Assembly (NCBI RefSeq): GCF_051020765.1 | Contig: NW_027469119.1 | Coordinates: 186,001-250,000 of the forward strand | Reading direction: 5' to 3' | Source: Lasioglossum baleicum | Lineage: Eukaryota > Arthropoda > Insecta > Hymenoptera > Halictidae | Length of the DNA stretch: 64,000 nt | Shown: one piece after another, positions 32,813 through 43,785 of the stretch | How positions within the stretch are numbered: the first letter of the stretch is position 1 | Layout of the letters: each line of letters opens with the position of its first letter | The notes under the pieces: model-generated | Told to the model about the DNA's origin: nothing | The model's input: only the letters and a program-made list of their open reading frames with translations | Databases searched by the model: none | Position numbers and translations under genes: made by a program

Positions 32813-34546
32813 TGTGACGTGGCAGTTTTGCCAACGTCACCCGATGCCGGTTATCGGAAGACCGGGTCACCCTCTGGCAGCCTAATACGTGAGAGGCGCC
32901 GTGGCGAGCGCTCGCCCTGGGTGCGAACGAGACCCATGGGCGAGTTCTAATATTTTTGGAGCGTCGCGCCAATTGCGCGACGCGTATCTGCAGGACCGTA
33001 GTCGGGCCCCAAGGGGGGACCCGAAGCACCTCTCCCGCCGAAAAACAAAGAAAGGATCGGCACCGGCGTAAACTCCCACACCAAGGAAGTTAGGGATCAA
33101 CGCGACCCAGGATAGACAACCTGGAAGCGCCGACGAGGACAGGCGATGCCAAGCAAGGGATCTCAGCTGTCTCGCCGTCGCCTCATCCGAAGAGAAACCT
33201 GATCAGTTGCCGGATTGGCTCGCGTCGATCACCTCGGAAGGAAGCGGCGAATCGACACACATCGCTGCCGGAGAATCATCGAATCGCAGGACGCCAAGGA
33301 CCGTCGCGCAGGGCTAAGCCCCGTCCGAAAATCTATTAGCGATCGGTCGAATTGCGTGCGGGGGGACGAGAGCGGCAAGAGGGGGACGCTCCGCTTCCGC
33401 GTTCCCGAGTCACACCGCGAGAGATCACTTCTTCGTTGGCTTTAGCGAAAACTAGTTGCGAATTTCGAACCTTAATTATTGCATAAGAACTATGGTATTT
33501 GCGAAGCGAGCTGCCGGACACAGAGGGACGAGAACGTGAGACCATCAATCGTTGCCCTGGGTAAGCTTCTGTCAGATCTAATTTCGTGAAGTGATCTTTC
33601 TCGCGTTGGCTCGGTAGTGTGTCGTGTCCGCGATCGCGTCGTCGAATCACCGACGTGGCTTCGTAGCTGCCGGTATTTGTGACGGATACGATTCCATTCG
33701 CGAACGGGAGGAACCCGTCGGTCAACGGGCGTGCGAAGAAAATACGTTTAGCGGGCGTTAGTAGTCTCAATAGAGGTCAGACGTAGGGATCCGCGATATC
33801 CGGACCTCGATAGTCGCGGTGACGGTGTTAGCGGAGACGAGCCATATTTCTTTTCGCGAACTTCCCACGTTGTATTCACGCGAACCTCGAGTCGTCCCAC
33901 AGTGCGACGCCGCCACGTGCTCTCGTCGTATTTCCGCGATTTGTTCTGCCGACGAGAAGCTTATAATAACGCGTACTCCATCCGAATTCGGGCGTAGAAC
34001 GCGAAGATCGTGAGCGCCGACATTAGCATCACGTTGCTGCCGGATTCGTAGCGTAAAGAGAAGGACCAGGAAAGGTCGAAGCGCGCGTACAACGAGTTGT
34101 CGTTGCCGATCACCTGTTACGCGTAGGTTAACCGTGAAACGCTGCCGGTCGCTGCCGGCATCGTTATTGTAACATCGGAATAATAAACTGCGTTAACCCA
34201 GATCGTACGAGAGTGTTGATTGCGTGAGAAACCTTCCCGCCGCGGGGAATGCCTCGTGTTCGACCCGCGTAGAATCCTGCGACCATTCGTATCTCATCTT
34301 CGCGTAATATCGATTGTCGCGGGCTCGTATGGTCGTCTCTCATCGTGTTTATTAGCGAATTTAGCGTGGCATCTTCTGTGCCTGGCGCCCGAACTTTACG
34401 TAAGAGATCTCGAGAGACGACGAGCCTGCGTACAATTTTTGTCCCGGGTGGACCACGTTTCGCGCGGCCGAACGTGGCCCGGCGGTATCGCTTGTAAATA
34501 CCCGGAGTCGCTATCGTTTCGCTAAGAAACGAGAAACGACGTGACA
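32813..34546 (+). mobile_element. Putative solo LTR 2 (1.7 kb)
   Basis: Begins TGTGACGT and ends ACGTGACA (inverted with one mismatch), flanked by ATAC on both sides (32809-32812, 34547-34550). AATAATAAACTGCG at 34179 could be a polyadenylation signal, which sets plus orientation. No coding motif was found. It begins 6 bp after putative solo LTR 1 ends. Boundaries rest on the end motif and a 4-bp flank only. Confidence 0.42.
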
Positions 34547-34550
34547 ATAC

Positions 34551-34911
34551 ATATATATTATTTCGGTTCTTCATAACTGTTTCAAACAAAACCGATAAAT
34601 AACAATTTGAAACAGTTATTTTCAGAACCTTCTTACTTCCCGATTCAAAGAAAATGGGTAAACTTCCATACCACCCAAATGAGGTACGTGTCACCCGTTG
34701 GTGACTGGTGACTATACTATACTATTTTTTTAATGTGGGTAGTTCGCCGGTAGCCCTATCGTCCCACAATCTGACTGAGTTTATGTACATAATTGTAGTA
34801 AGTGTACGTACAGAAAGTTACATCTCACTGATTTCAATGATTTTTAAATGTGTTGCGAGTTCAGATTTAGAGATACAGTGACTCGGGATATTCGTGGGCC
34901 GTGGGCCGTTC
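34551..34911. other. Unannotated
   Basis: Contains a small imperfect inverted repeat (AACTGTTTCAAA and TTTGAAACAGTT, 34576-34617). No gene seen. Confidence 0.35.
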
Positions 34912-35177
34912 CCTCAGAGCAGAGATGGGCAAAATTTTTATTTGAATAAAAATTCCGGGTAATGAATAAAAGATACAAAATTTTTATTCTTTATTCGAAG
35001 GCTTGAATACAAAAGTATCTTTTATTCAAAAATTATTTGAATAATTTTGTATTCGCCGAGAATTTATTCGAGTTTTGAATAAAATTTTTATTCTTTATTT
35101 CTATTCTATTTTCTCGAAAATAAATAAATCCATGAATACTTTCGGCCAGCTCGAGGCTACAATGAACACGACCGACG

Positions 35178-36079
35178 CACACTGGGCTAAACCGACGAAA
35201 TCTGTGTCAAAATCAAAGAACTTTCGATAGAAATGAGATAGAGCGATGACATTTTTTTTAAACGAAAGCTGAAACTTTGCAGAATATGGAATAATTATGG
35301 AGATTGTGGCACGAACGTTTTTTAACCTTGAAAGAATTCGTTAAACTTGCACAATTTCAAGAAAATTGTGGTTGTTTCAATATCACGCGCGAAAAAAATT
35401 TTGTTTAACATGCAACATATCATTTTTCGTAGATTTTTTCACGCTGATTTCAAATCTGGTTTCAAAATTTTTCTACGACCTCAGGATATTGCAAAATCGA
35501 TTTCTTGAAATTCTACATGTTTAACGAATTTTCTCAAGGTTAAAAAACGTTCGTACCGTAATCTCCTTATTTTTCCCATATTCTGCAAAGTTTCAGCTTT
35601 CATTTAAAAAAAATTTCATCGCTCTACCTCTGTTTGAGATCGGATCGAGAGTCTGGGATCTTTAGTGGGTGAAAGAACGGAACACTGTAGTATAACAACG
35701 AGGATGATTGTATTAACTGTAATAACTGTATAAACTGTACAAACTGTGTGAAGAATGACTGTGGTAAACGATGTGCGAACCATGAGGTGTAGCGAACGCG
35801 GTGTGAGACGAGATGTTAACGGTCGTACGAAGCGGTGATAACCAGCTGAGACGGTGACCGTTAACCGAACGAATGCCTCTTGATCCGCCGGTGCGTGCCG
35901 AAAATCACGCGTTCGGCGTATCGCGAAGTGGGAGGTCGCGAGGCTGACGTGACGTCATTCGCTCGGCTACCCGACGTCGGTTGGAGCGCATCAGCCGAGT
36001 CTAGATCGGCCGGAACAACCTCATTTCTATCGAAAGTTCTTTGATTTTGACACAGATTTCGTCGGTTTGGCCCACTGTG
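35178..36079. mobile_element. Foldback element K inside the hAT-like element
   Basis: Ends CACACTGGGCTAAACCGACG and CGTCGGTTTGGCCCACTGTG, flanked by CGACG on both sides (35173-35177, 36080-36084). The inverted arms include AAAATCAAAGAACTTTCG and GAAACTTTGCAGAATATGG. The hAT right arm supplies the empty site (GACCGACGCCCGAGG). It is split by a solo LTR. Confidence 0.72.
35631..36017. mobile_element. Solo LTR (387 bp) inside K
   Basis: Begins TGTTTGAGATCGG, ends GGCCGGAACA and is flanked by ACCTC on both sides (35626-35630, 36018-36022). The 5-bp duplication fits BEL/Pao or Gypsy. The opposite arm of K confirms the empty sequence (GAGATAGAGCG against CGCTCTACCTC). No coding content. Confidence 0.72.
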
Positions 36080-36647
36080 CGACGCCCGAGGTTCGAGTCC
36101 TGAGGCCTGAGCCCAGAACACAGTAGTAGTGCAATAAACACGGCCCGACAATCCCCCGGCCAGCCAGGTAGCTCGGCATGAAACCGCTAAGGAGCGAATG
36201 GTGAACTTATTTATTTTCCGTGCTGCCCTCACGAAAGTCACACGAGCCAATTCGTGGCGTTCTGCCGATTACGAAAAGCCTAAACTCGATAGAATTAGGA
36301 CTGTTACTAGTGGTTGTATTCATTAAACTATGCTCGAAATTTTTATTCAAATAATTTTCTGCCCATCACCGTGTTCTGGGCTCAGGCCTCAGGGCTCGAC
36401 CCTCGGGCGTCGGTCGTGTTCATTGTAGCCTCGAGCTGGCCGAAAGTATTCATGGATTTATTCATTTTCGAGAAAATAGAATAAAAATAAAGAATAAAAA
36501 TTTTATTCAAAGCTCGAATAAATTCTCGGTGAATAAAAGATACTTTTGTATTCAAGCCTTCGAATAAAGAATAATAGTTATTTATCTTTTATTCAAAAAT
36601 AATTTGAATAATTTTGTATTTGAATACTGCCCATCTCTGCCTCAGAG

Positions 36648-37431
36648 TCGCTGGTTTCCCCTTCCCTGACGTACCGTCGTATCCGTGTCGACCGCGTATG
36701 CCCGAGTTGGTGCCTGCTCGATTGCACGCGCGCTACGCACACCAGCGTACCTCTACTCTTTCCGTGGGAACTACCTGCTCGACTGATCGACGCTGACGCG
36801 TTCCTTCGGTTTTCGCGTTACCGAAGTTTCGAAAGCATGAGGCGAAAAGTCGGAATCTGAAGACGGCGCGCATTTGAATCCCGGCACATCGCGCCGCGAT
36901 GCGGCGCACATTTTGCTATAACTTTCGATCTAAAAGAGAATAATATTTTGTATTTTTTAAATAATGCTTTCGTCGATTCTTAAGGTATAGCCTGATAAGA
37001 TGGTCAAAAGTATCCATCCAAATTGATTTTTAGTCACGTCATGTTAAACAGAAAATTATGAAAAAATTCATGAATATTCTACCTAATAGCATACGCGACT
37101 GAGATTTCTTTCAAAATTTTTGGTTGCAAAATCGATTTTTAAATAACCCGGAGAACATAAAATTGCCGATTTTATATAAAAGTCTTCAGTTGACCACATT
37201 TATATTATTACGTTAGTTGTGTGTCTCATCCTGATTATTAATGTGTATTTTTTTCAGATTTTTCAGATTATGGAAACATGTTTTAAAAAATTGAGAACCT
37301 GCAAACAAAATGCATATTTTATATTGAAGTTTTAGATACACCAGTTTCATAAAAATTCTGTACTTGGATATTATGGAAGCAATTGTTCTTAATTTTTTTA
37401 TAATACTATAACGGTTCTGCTTCCGGCGAGA
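36648..37431. other. Unannotated
   Basis: GC-rich at first (36650-36910), then AT-rich. Short frames carry no recognisable motifs. No gene or repeat identified. Confidence 0.4.
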
Positions 37432-38433
37432 TGTGGTCGCCAATGATGGTCGTGTCCTCTCGTGCTGAATAGCTCGCCGAGCCAGGTTCGTCTACAGGCG
37501 AGAGAATCGACGGAAGCTGAAAATGACTAGGTGCGCGGGGCGTGAAATAACGACGGCGTGCATATATATTTTCGGGCCTCACTACACGTACTTTCGCGGA
37601 ACCGGGTATGACGGGTGCATGACTCTAACGCGGGTCCCGAATCGCGGCGCGTGATTGTTCATCCGCATGACTGGTGCGTGAATTTACCGGTGTCGTGGGA
37701 TCGGGGCGTCGCGACGCGTGCCCGGCAATCTGGTGCGGTTAACGACTCAGGATACAGGCGGGAGTGGTCTAGGAAACCCTACCACGAGTCGGGACGACCT
37801 CGTGGTGGTTCTACGGGAAACGAAGAGGATGTCCCCTTCATTTAGACGTCCCCGTGGTTTGACGGAGTTCTCAGGGTGCTGCCCTGAGAGACCGTGCTCG
37901 GCGGCTGGCCGAACGGTAGAAAAGATGCTGTCTTTTCTGTTCGGAGACGGAGTTCTCAAGGTGCTGCCCTGAGAGATCGTGCTCGGCGGCTGGCCGAACG
38001 GCAGAAAAGATGCTGTCTTTTCTGATCGGCGAGTATGCTGTACTCGCCGGTGGGAACTGTCGATGTCGAGAGGGCCGGTGCTGTCGGCAACTCGACGGCG
38101 AGAGCGTGGGAACTAGGAAGAGTGAATAGCGATACGTACCACTATTCTGGAGAAGATTCCTAGCGGCTGGCCAGGATGGAAAAGAGACCCGTGCCTCGTT
38201 TGCATCGCCTTTTATAGGCCTATATCCAAAGCGGATGTGTGACGTCGTGTTTCCGTGTCCGCCAAGATGGCCGAACCTCGACGTCCGTTTCCCGCCGAAT
38301 GTGTCTCGGAGCGCGGGACTATACGTCGTGACGCGATGTGTGTATACGGCGTGTTCGGCGGTTCTCGGTGTCGGTCGGCGGTGTTCGGCGCGTGGCTCTT
38401 AGTAACAGGCCTGCACCGTACAGGTCTGTTACA
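37432..38433 (-). repeat. LTR remnant with promoter, minus orientation (1.0 kb)
   Basis: Minus-strand start TGTAACAGACCTG directly follows a polypurine tract (38434-38450), and the best end is GGCGACCACA at 37432, giving TG/CA ends. A TATA box CCTATAAAAGG on the minus strand (38209-38219) sits where an LTR promoter would. It contains an 85-bp tandem duplication. It may be the 3' LTR of Gypsy G (41047-46090), the same orientation, with the Helentron-like fragment inserted between; this is inference and no second LTR is in the window. Confidence 0.55.
37861..38030. repeat. 85-bp tandem duplication with hairpins
   Basis: Two copies of a unit starting GACGGAGTTCTCA (37861 and 37946). Each holds two small stem-loops, CTCAGGGTGCTGCCCTGAG and AGAAAAGATGCTGTCTTTTCT. 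Confidence 0.85.
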
Positions 38434-38450
38434 CCCCCTCCCCTTTCAGG
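38434..38450 (-). promoter_or_regulatory. Polypurine tract
   Basis: Minus-strand TGAAAGGGGAGGGGG immediately precedes TGTAACAG, marking 37432-38433 as a 3' LTR rather than a 5' one. Confidence 0.6.
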
Positions 38451-38607
38451 ACAGCGAAAAGCAAGAGAGCGAGGCCCCATTTATTAACTTCCCGATTTTA
38501 TAGGGAAGTTATTGTAATGACCCCGAAAATCGAAAATCGATTTTTTAGCAGATCTTCACGTTTCATGGTCATTGCAGTCATTTTAGACTATTTTCAGCAA
38601 AATGTTC

Positions 38608-38610
<3 letters not shown>

Positions 38611-38646
<36 letters not shown>
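38611..38646. repeat. (TG)n microsatellite
   Basis: About 18 uninterrupted TG units inside the Helentron-like fragment. Confidence 0.95.
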
Positions 38647-38649
<3 letters not shown>

Positions 38650-39050
38650 ATGGCCGTTTCTATGTAATCAAATTTTTCGTTAACGTTTTCAGAAAAAGTA
38701 ACAACGCGATCAGGATGATGAATGATGCAATCGATGTGCCCCGCTGTAACTTAGAGCTGATTAGATTTTGGTCCATTTTGGTCAAGTAGTTTTTTAGTTT
38801 TTTTAGTTTTTTTCGAAAGAAGTTTATTCAACAATGCAATTTATACGAGAGAACGGAAAGTTTCCACCGAAGGAACAAACGTAATTACACAAAAAAATTT
38901 TTTCGATTTTTTTAAAATTAAAAAAAAAATTTTTTTTTAAATTTTTTGTACCTTACGATGATGTTTCCGCTTACAATAATCGAAAATTATCCCAATGCAA
39001 GAGTGAGTTAATCATATCTACTCCCGAGAATACATTTTCAAAGAATATCG

Positions 39051-39596
39051 ATGAAAGTACAAAAAAAATTTATATTACAATCTTTAAAAAAACAATCAGT
39101 TCAAAACGAATTATTAACTGAGATTAAATTGAAAATTAATATAAACTATATGATAATTATTAATAATATTGATGTTGAAAACGGATTGGTTAATGGAGCA
39201 TGCGGAATATTAAAATTTATTACTTTTCAAGAAAATACTAAAATTCCGTCTATATTGTGGTTAGATTTTCAATTGGCCAGAGTAGGAGTGAAAGTAAGAA
39301 CTCGTTATCGTGATTATATGAAAAATGCAAATATTCATCAAAATTTAACACCAATAATAAAAATATCGAATCAAGTTCATATGTCGAGTGAGGAAAAATA
39401 TCAAATCACACGTAGTCAATTTCCAGTGGTTCCTGCTGAAGCGATTACGATTCATAAAAGTCAGGGACAAACATACGAGAAAGTATGTTTGGATTTTAAA
39501 AAATCAGAAAGGCGAACTTTAAAAATTTTGTATGTAGCACTGAGCAGAGTTTCAAAATTGAGCGCGGTTTATATATTTTGGGACAATTTAAATTAA
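39051..39596 (+). pseudogene. PIF1-like helicase, C-terminal third
   Basis: 181 codons. It shows helicase motif V-like PAEAITIHKSQGQTYEKVCLD and motif VI-like LKILYVALSRVSKLSAVYI, the end of PIF1/RecD-type superfamily 1 helicases, with ENGLVNGACGILKFI upstream as in Helitron-encoded PIF1. The Walker A and B motifs that should lie about 250 codons upstream are absent, so it cannot hydrolyse ATP. An in-frame ATG at 39051 is probably just internal. In Helitrons this helicase unwinds the donor strand during rolling-circle transposition. Confidence 0.8.
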
Positions 39597-39901
39597 CAGT
39601 ATCGAAGAAAACCAAGATCAATACTGCAAACCCGGATAATGAGGAGTTGTATCGTTTGCGAAAAACTAATTAAGACAATTTATTTTGCAACATTAGTATG
39701 CTATAACAAGGAACCAAGCGAGGAACGAGCCTGCGATGTTCGTTTAATGCGACGCCATATAGCAAACATTTTGATAAGTAGAAAACTATTGAATTTCCCT
39801 GAAAACGTATAATCTTCTTAAAACGTACACTTAATAATGATAATAATATACTGCAACTAACGAATCGGGAAGTTCTTTGTGTGGCTCGTGGAGAGTCACA
39901 C

Positions 39902-41046
39902 CAAATAAAAAAAAAACGTTAATAGCTATAGGTACTACTAGCCATGCGTACCACTAACCCTTTCGCAAGAGCAGTCCTACTCGCGAGCGAGCGAAGCGAG
40001 CGAGCAACAATAACCCTCTAGTTTAATTAAAAAACAGTCTCATCCTGGTGTACATGTGGCGGCGTGGTATCGGTCCCTTACATCTAGGGGTAGGTAACGA
40101 ATAAAACGGCACTGGGTTGGACAACACAATAGACATTGTGACGTTGCAAGCGTGCGACGTCACTTCGCCGTTTAAACTCGGTCAAACAGCCGAATTACGT
40201 GTGGACCGGACCGACCTTTTTCGGTTGCCAAAGCCACCCGCAGGCCATAAGAGCACTCCGAGAGGAAAATCTTCCGATTTCGTGCATCGTACTAATGCCA
40301 TCTGTTGTGCGTACGGAGTACGACGTTTCAGGCGATTATCGACAAGAAAGAAAGTGTACGAGTCCGAAAAGGTGCCGAAGGATCAACTATCGAATAAAAG
40401 GATGGCCAACGATCAAATCCGGCGCCGGAAGCAGCAAAACAAGTCATCACACACGGGCGAACAAACCCGGAGGCGCCGTCGTGGGACGAAGAGATCCTAT
40501 TGCGAACAGCAGCATTCACGGGTCCCGCCGCCGTCTCATCCCGCTCAACTAGGATCTCAGCGTGGGTGGTGTGTCGAATTGGCTGCCGAGGATTATGCGA
40601 ACCGCTCGCCGAGGGCGAGCGGGAATTCAAATGTCGCGGTAAACTAAGAAGTCGCGTAAAGTCTGGGGCCCTAGGACTTTTTCGTAGTTGCGATCCTGCG
40701 ACAACCTAGTTGCGTTGCGTACGGCACCTATCGGAAAATTCGGCAATACGCTCGGAGTAGGGGGAACCAGGATCGATGCGTTCCGTCGATGCGGATCGAG
40801 GAACTACTGTCGCACAGAGGCTCATCGAGTATAGTCGCGTTTCGCTTCAAATAATCTCGTCCTTGCAACTACCGAATACCGCTTAGTTTCGCGTCGCGGG
40901 TGGCTTTTCCGGATCCAGCTCGGAATTTCGGTCGAGGGGCAACCTTCAGCGAGGCCTACGAAGTCCATCGTTAGCGGCTAGCGTAAATATCGTCAACGGT
41001 AAGTCGATTCTGTGATTCCTCGATTCGTTTATCGTGGTGGCTCGGG
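39902..41046. other. GC-rich non-coding stretch, possible 3' region of Gypsy G
   Basis: No conserved motif in any frame. 39977-40006 has short GAGCGAGC words. Position and base composition make it a candidate 3' untranslated region of G, but I found no LTR or polypurine tract between 39902 and 41046. Confidence 0.35.
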
Positions 41047-43785
41047 TTATTCGCGCGAGGACGACACGTGTTCGTCTCGTCCTCGGAGATTTCGTAAGAG
41101 CCGAGGCGCAGGACGCTGTGAGCATTCGCCCTCGTTCGTCCAGCGTTCGTCCTCGAGGGAGGCTCGGTACTGCCTTGACTGGACGCAGCGGTCTGGTACC
41201 TCCACGTACCGGCCGGTGGGCAGCTGGTACCACGTTGTGGGGCACGGGGCGTAGTTCCCGTTGTACGTGATTGGGCGAGGCGCCCCCGGTGCCCTTCGCC
41301 AGGGTGCTACCGGCTGTCCTCCGTTCCCCGGCCGTTCCTCTTCTGGTAATTCCGGGCCCGTTGCCGTCGCCACGATTGGCCGGATCACCCGCGGAGACCG
41401 CTCCCTGGCGGTCACCCCCGTCGGAGCTGCTGCTGGTGGTGGCGTGGCCGGTCCCGGCCGTGTGGGGGTGGGTCGAGGCTGTCGTCCCGTGTTCCCCGTG
41501 TTGCTGGTACCAGGGCGCTGAGTGTCGGTGGGTGCGCCTGTCGACCGGGCACGCTGGCGTCTGGGTGCTTCGAAACCCCCCGGTTCGGGAATTTCCGACG
41601 CCTTCCGCCGGCCTGCCGTGGCTGCCCCCGGGGCGGTCCCGGCTGGGGTCCGCGCCCGTTGAGGTCTTGATGATAGTGCCGTGTGGCGCCGCGCCCTAGA
41701 CGTTGACCGGCTCTTCCGCTCGGCCTTGGGTGTCAGCGGTTCGTCGGGCCACCATTTTGCCGGTTGTGGCGGTTCCACCCGGTGCGGTTGGACGGACGGC
41801 GGGTGGCCGGCTCGTTCACGGTGGTCCTCGATTGTTACCGGCGGCAGGATTTCCACCGGGGCGAGGCCACTGGTCACAGTTGGCGATGGCCGTGTGGCCA
41901 CCAGCTTTATTGGCGTGGGGAACCACGTCACCGCCCGTATCCGCGGCGTGCCGGTCCTTGTTTGTGTGGCGGCCGTCGTTCCTGGAGTCGGGGTGGCTTC
42001 CTTCCCGGCCTCGGTGCCCCTCGCTGTTCCTGCGGGGTTAGCGGTAGAGGACCGTTTCGGGGTGGTCACCGGCTGGGGCCGGGTGGCTTTCCGGGCGGTG
42101 ACCTCCATTTTCCGTTCTGCCGCCGTGCGTGTGCGCACTACGTGTCGGATGGTGGGGCCCTCCCTTCCGCTGACGGTGGTGCGTGTGCGTACGGCCTGGC
42201 GGACGGAGGATTCCGTCGCCGTTGCGGGTCCGCTGGTCTCCGTCGGTGCTCTCCTGATGGCGCCGGTGACCATAGCTGCGGTCACCGATGTCCTTGTTGC
42301 CCACTCTGGGATCGTCGGCGTGGGCGGTCTCTGGTCGGTGTTCGACGGCTCGTCGAACAGGTCGCGGAGGTCCCCGTAAAACTCGTCCATCTCCTCTCCT
42401 GCACTGGCGTGTCGCAGATGCTGCTGCGGTTGACGCTGCGACTCGGGAGCTGCTTGCCTATGACAAAGATGAGCAATGTTTGTTATTTTTCGTGGTCGGC
42501 CGCGCCGTCGTGGTGGTGGCGCCGCACCAGGGTTGGTGCTCGAAGCGGTCCCCTCTGCGGCGTCCTCCGCCGCGCTCTCCTCGCCCTCTCCGGACCTCTC
42601 GCCATTCCTCGTATGGGGTTTCAGGTCGTGCACGTGGATGTGCCGTGCCCATTTCCCTTTGGCATCCCGAAGGTCGACGATGACCGGGGACACAATGCGT
42701 CCGACCGTGTACGGACCGCTGTACTTCGGTGCGAGTTTCGCGGCGATGCCGGCCCCTTTGTCCGAGAGCGTATGTTCTTTTTTCCAGACGCTCTCGCCGA
42801 CGGCGGGTTTCCACTCGCGGTGTCGCAGGTTGTAGTACTTCTCCTGGCGACCGAATGATTTGGCCAGGTGCAGCCTGGCCAGTTCCTGGGCCTCACGGAG
42901 GTTCTTCCACCTCTGTAATGCTGGTTCAGAGCTGTTTCCAGCCGGGGGCTGCCCGGGTGGTCGCAGCTCTCTCCCCTGATTAAGATACGCCGGACTGTAC
43001 CCTGTTGACTCGTGCCATGCGGTGTTAATGGCGAACCGTGCCTCGTCCAGTTTCTCGTCCCACCGTTCATGGTGGTTCTCGGTATATTGAGCGAGCATGG
43101 TCTTAATGACCTTGTTGGCTCTCTCGACCGGATTGCAGTGGGGCGAGTATGGTGGCGTGCGTCGATGTTGCGTTCCCGAGGCACGAAGCATTGCGGTGAA
43201 GGGTTCGCCGATGAACTGGCGTCCGTTATCAGTAATGATGATTTCGGGAGCTCCGTGCCGGAGGATGACATCCTTCTGAATGGCCGCGGTGACGGCGGCG
43301 CTGGTGGCTTTTCAAAGTGGCGTGAGTTCAACCCACTTCGAAAAACGATCAAGAGCGACGAGCAGCCATATGTGTCCCCGACGTGAACATGGCAGGGGAC
43401 CGACGAGGTCAATTGAGACCGTGTGCCACGGTTGTGTCCCTGGGTTCGCGTGCAGGTGTCCCGGTGGCTGCTGCGGTGTTGTCTTGTATTGCTGGCAGCT
43501 CGTGCAACAACGGACATGGCGGGCTACTTCCCTAAACATTCCAGGCCAGTAATATCTTTGTGCAAGCCGGACGATTGTTTTTGCTATGCCGAGGTGCCCG
43601 GCGGTGGGATCGTCATGGTGTTGGCGGAGGAGGGCCTCCCTTTCCCCCGCAGGCACGCACATCTTCCAGGCGTTGCTGGCCGTTGGTTCGTTGTAGTCGA
43701 GCTGGTGTAACAGGTGTCGAAACAGTTTCCCCTCGCGTATCTGATAATCTGATGATCGACTGTTTCGATCTTTTTCTGGTACCAC
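41047..43785 (-). pseudogene. Gypsy G integrase with long disordered C-terminal extension
   Basis: From 43785 the frame carries an HHCC zinc domain (HHDDPTAGHLG, CCTSCQQYK) and the integrase core: first Asp in HTVSIDLVGPLPC, then a TGA at 43314-43312, after which the same frame continues with IITDNGRQF and PHCNPVERANKVIK. After the core and a LKPHTR-type end, the frame stays open about 500 more codons, rich in Pro, Arg, Thr and Ala (RRGRPRK, RTRTTVSGRE, PTPTRPGPATPPP), and ends DEHVSSSRE. Gypsy integrases usually end within 100-200 residues after the core, so the extension is unusual. It may bind nucleic acid or be a fused gag/env remnant; no function can be assigned. Confidence 0.75.

Larger units (their letters stand above)
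34920..36639. mobile_element. hAT-like non-autonomous element with nested insertions
   Basis: Ends CAGAGATGGGCAAAA and TGCCCATCTCTG are typical hAT termini, and CCTCAGAG is duplicated exactly on both sides (34912-34919, 36640-36647). Inverted arms extend about 260 bp from the left and include CAGCTCGAGGCTACAATG and GAACACGACCGACGC. No transposase. It hosts foldback K (35178-36079). Confidence 0.88.
38486..39901 (+). mobile_element. Helentron-like fragment with PIF1 helicase C-terminus
   Basis: Left end AACTTCCCGATT has its exact inverse AATCGGGAAGTT at 39863-39874, followed closely by a hairpin GTGTGGCTC-GTG-GAGAGTCACAC (39879-39901). A terminal inverted repeat at the 5' end, a subterminal one at the 3' end and a 3' hairpin is the published layout of Helentrons. 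A second hairpin (AACTTCCC, then GGGAAGTT, 38486-38510) stands at the left end. The only coding part left is a helicase C-terminus; Rep is missing, so the element is a deletion derivative. Confidence 0.6.

Noticed and set aside
34383..34394. TGGCGCCCGAAC, identical to a tRNA-Lys primer-binding site
   Set aside because: It lies inside putative solo LTR 2, about 150 bp before its end, with no LTR end directly before it and no coding region after it. Chance match or unrelated.
37432..37445. TGGCGACC next to the 1.0-kb LTR as a primer-binding site
   Set aside because: A polypurine tract stands at the other end of the LTR, which makes it a 3' LTR; the bases fit better as the LTR end (GACCACA).
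41261..42858. Plus-strand frames of up to 364 codons opposite the Gypsy G integrase
   Set aside because: Shadow frames in GC-rich sequence; the minus strand carries the recognisable integrase.
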